Part shown: piece after piece, positions 13,533-14,963 of the stretch | Position numbering within the stretch: position 1 is the first letter of the stretch | Layout: the number at the start of each line of letters is the position of its first letter | Assembly: GCA_964585575.1 (NCBI GenBank) | Contig: CAZPEM010000081.1 | Location: forward strand, 1 to 14,963 | Source of the DNA: UBA4655 sp964585575 | GTDB taxonomy: Bacteria; Planctomycetota; Planctomycetia; Pirellulales; UBA1268 | DNA: 14,963 nt | Reading direction: 5' to 3' | Notes under the pieces: model-generated | What the model was told of the DNA's origin: nothing | What the model saw: the letters and a program-made list of their open reading frames with translations, nothing else | Databases searched by the model: none | Translations under genes and position numbers: made by a program

Positions 13533-14099
13533 ATGACAAACCATCTTCTGCCGATGGAAACGCCGGCATTCACGACGAATCGCACGCATTTTTTCGCCGC
13601 TTCCGATCCCTTGGCCCGTCGGGTGGCAAGGGCCGCCGGCACGTTCCATCACGAGCGGCTCGGCCGCAGTCCCTCGCGGGTGACGGTCGTCGCCGGCGGC
13701 GACTGGATGGTGGTCTGCCTCCAGTCGGCGCTCGCTCCGCTCGACCAGATCGTGGCACGACACTGCGGTGACTCCGCGGCGGAGATCGAGCGGCGACAGC
13801 GGGCCATCGTCGCCCGTTCGCTCGCGGAACTTCGCGGCTACGTGTACGACCGGACCGGGATCGAATTCGTCGCCGCCATGGTGAGCGTCGATCCGTTCAC
13901 GGGCAGCGTCCTCAAGACCTTCACCACGACGCCGACGGTGGACCTGTTCCTGCTCGGGCAGGGACTTCCGTGCCTCGGCGTCCCGATCGATGCACACGTG
14001 CGTGCGGGCGGTCCTCACGCACCAGGAGCCGACGGCAACCACGCCGCCGGCACGAGCCCTATCGTCCGGAGGGAGCCGTTTGCCATGACCCACTTCTAG
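13533..14099 (+). CDS. Divergent MpsC-like (DUF2294-like) protein
   Basis: This 188-aa protein starts at ATG 13533; the ribosome site is weak, and ATG 13554 is an alternative. Residues about 28-139 follow the MpsC-family pattern: a helix RRVARAAGTFHHERLGRSPS, strands RVTVVAGGDWMVVCLQSAL, a long helix with ERRQRAIVARSLAELRGYV, then TGIEFVAAMVSVDPFTGSVL, corresponding to TGxxxVxxHHDISxxTGEEV of the closer paralogs. The GEIEAAV start and the HHD motif are missing, and a C-terminal tail of about 50 residues is added. It is probably cytosolic. It is the first gene after RNA copy B and lies 14 bp before csrA, so the two are likely co-transcribed. The family assignment is by pattern and less secure than for the two other copies. 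Confidence 0.65.
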   Translation: MTNHLLPMETPAFTTNRTHFFAASDPLARRVARAAGTFHHERLGRSPSRVTVVAGGDWMVVCLQSALAPLDQIVARHCGDSAAEIERRQRAIVARSLAELRGYVYDRTGIEFVAAMVSVDPFTGSVLKTFTTTPTVDLFLLGQGLPCLGVPIDAHVRAGGPHAPGADGNHAAGTSPIVRREPFAMTHF

Positions 14100-14113
14100 G
14101 AAAGGTGTACGCC

Positions 14114-14368
14114 ATGCTGGTGCTGACAAGGAAAAATCGTGAGAGCGTCGTCATTGCCCGTCCGGAGGATCTCCAGGTGATGCTCGAGATCACGATCCTC
14201 GACATCGAGGGAGGGAGGGTTCGCCTCGGCTTCCAGGCCGACAACAAGATGCCGATCCACCGCCGGGAGGTGTGGGACCGGATCTGCAACGGCAACGGGG
14301 CGCCGCAGGTCCAGGCGGTCGCATCGGCCCTCACCCGGAGCGGCTCTCAGGGGACAGCCATGTCCTGA
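14114..14368 (+). CDS. csrA: Carbon storage regulator CsrA
   Basis: This 84-aa protein starts at ATG 14114, preceded by AGGAAAGG with an 8-nt spacer. It opens with MLVLTRKNRESVVI, the CsrA beta-1 strand carrying the conserved L4 and R6. Then come LEITILDIEGGRVRLGFQAD and PIHRREVWDRI, which corresponds to the VHREEI helix start with the RNA-contacting arginine. CsrA dimers bind GGA motifs in mRNA leaders and repress or stabilise the transcripts. The body has a 3-4-residue insertion (ARPEDLQ) compared with E. coli, and a C-terminal extension of about 20 residues beyond the usual 60-65. It sits between two MpsC-family genes, 14 bp after the first and 53 bp before the second. Small RNAs with GGA loops usually antagonise CsrA, and RNA copy B upstream is a candidate. 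Confidence 0.95.
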   Translation: MLVLTRKNRESVVIARPEDLQVMLEITILDIEGGRVRLGFQADNKMPIHRREVWDRICNGNGAPQVQAVASALTRSGSQGTAMS

Positions 14369-14389
14369 CGGGGGACCGTCGTGCCCCGT
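14368..14389 (+). promoter_or_regulatory. Hairpin with GGA between csrA and MpsC gene
   Basis: ACGGGG and CCCCGT pair around a 10-nt loop that contains GACC, with a GGGGGA run at the stem-loop junction, immediately after the csrA stop. A T-run (14398-14402) follows 8 nt later, too far for a good terminator. A GGA at a loop edge is the kind of site CsrA binds, so feedback on the downstream gene is possible. Confidence 0.35.
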
Positions 14390-14421
14390 TGTCCTCCTTT
14401 TTCCCCCCCGAGGTCTGACCC

Positions 14422-14856
14422 ATGAGATCGCAAGGCGAGATCGAGGCCGCTGTCTGCGATGGCATCGCCCGGTTTCAGCAGGAGTTTATCGGCCGCGGCC
14501 CGCGAGACATCCACTCGCACCTGCTCGGCAGCCTGCTCGTCGTGCGGCTGCAGGGCGCGCTCACCGCGGCCGAGCGGCAGCTCCTGTCGCCGCGGCCGGG
14601 CGGCGAAGACTCCGACGGAGAGGAGCCCCAGCGGGCGGCGAACGGCAGCGATTCGGGCAACGGCAGGTCGCTCCTGAAGCAGGTGCGGTCGCACATGATC
14701 GCCTCGGGCCGGCCGCGGCTCGAGACGATCGTGGAGTCGGCCGTGGGCGTGAAGCTGGTGAGCGTGCATCACGACATCTCGACCGTCACCGGCGAGGAAG
14801 TGATCGTGTTCTCGCTCGCCGACACGCCCGCGTGCCGGCCGAAAAAGCGGCCGTGA
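14422..14856 (+). CDS. MpsC-family (former DUF2294) protein with acidic insert
   Basis: This 144-aa protein starts at ATG 14422, with GAGG 8 nt upstream. It has the full family pattern: RSQGEIEAAVCDGIARFQQE, GRGPRDIHSHLLGSLLVVRL, QGALTAAERQLL, LLKQVRSHMIASGRPRLETIV, VKLVSVHHDISTVTGEEVIV. Compared with its close paralog at 10546-10974 it carries about 25 extra residues (about 56-80), rich in Gly, Asp, Glu and Ser, between the two halves of the domain. There is no signal peptide or membrane helix, so it is probably cytosolic. It follows csrA by 53 bp on the same strand and is probably in the same transcription unit. The family is linked by name to the MpsAB bicarbonate/membrane-potential system, but those partners are not visible here. 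Confidence 0.85.
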   Translation: MRSQGEIEAAVCDGIARFQQEFIGRGPRDIHSHLLGSLLVVRLQGALTAAERQLLSPRPGGEDSDGEEPQRAANGSDSGNGRSLLKQVRSHMIASGRPRLETIVESAVGVKLVSVHHDISTVTGEEVIVFSLADTPACRPKKRP

Positions 14857-14963
14857 ATCGCTCGTTCTGAACGCCAAATGTGGGGGTTCGGGGCTGCCCG
14901 TGCCACGTCTCCGGACGTTCGTCTCGGCCCTCCCGGCCTCGACTCACTGCATGTCCGCTTCGC

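Noticed and set aside
14857..14963. Possible end of a minus-strand gene at the right edge (a frame ending ADMQ and a stop near 14944)
   Set aside because: Only a handful of codons are visible, with no motif, so no gene can be supported.
1..14963. tRNA, rRNA, CRISPR arrays, insertion sequences, att sites
   Set aside because: I saw no cloverleaf with a T-arm, no rRNA core sequence, no regularly spaced repeats and no transposase or terminal inverted repeats.

Overview
The window is GC-rich bacterial DNA that most resembles a planctomycete, probably Pirellulales-like. The indicators are a BBP7-type outer-membrane beta-barrel protein, PEP-CTERM sorting signals, a secreted subtilase with an N-terminal PERLEAR motif, a membrane-anchored CxxCH protein, and csrA next to MpsC-family (former DUF2294) genes. 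A run of exactly 100 Ns indicates a draft or metagenome scaffold.

Layout. Bases 1-695 (minus) hold the N-terminal part of an M16 zinc peptidase that runs off the left edge. Divergent from it is a two-gene plus-strand unit: a hemerythrin-like protein (837-1298) and a small membrane-anchored c-type cytochrome (1320-1871). A scaffold gap (1909-2008) follows, flanked by identical 28-bp sequences. Next come a minus-strand HTH/WYL regulator (2024-2797), a 16-bp palindrome behind it, a minus-strand YbjN-like protein (3037-3501), a plus-strand ECF-like sigma factor (3802-4485), and a large minus-strand HerA/VirB4-type ATPase (4595-7033). Bases 7403-9175 encode a secreted protein made of two PEP-CTERM proteins joined in one frame. 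Its 3' end overlaps the 3' end of a minus-strand BBP7-type protein (9149-10279). A minus-strand MpsC-family gene (10546-10974) and a plus-strand subtilisin-like protease (11188-13119) are divergent. The right end is a compact plus-strand cluster: MpsC-like (13533-14099), csrA (14114-14368), MpsC (14422-14856). I see no supported gene in 14857-14963.

The main discovery candidate is a structured RNA present twice on the plus strand, at about 7162-7324 and 13317-13483. Both copies share, in the same order and at similar spacing, a GCC-GAAA-GGC hairpin closed by a covarying outer stem, the block CGGAAGACGAGT, a variable GC hairpin, and the 19-nt block CGCAGCGTARGCCGRCGTG. The end of that last block forms the 5' arm of a terminator with a T-run. 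Each copy lies 49-78 bp upstream of a start codon, one before the double PEP-CTERM gene and one before the MpsC-like/csrA/MpsC cluster. This suggests either a riboswitch-like attenuator or a pair of terminated small RNAs, possibly CsrA-binding. I do not recognise the family.

How the genes might work together is inference. The right-hand cluster pairs a global post-transcriptional regulator (CsrA) with MpsC-family proteins. The centre is devoted to cell-surface and secreted proteins. The left side carries a possible redox/O2-binding pair and several regulators.
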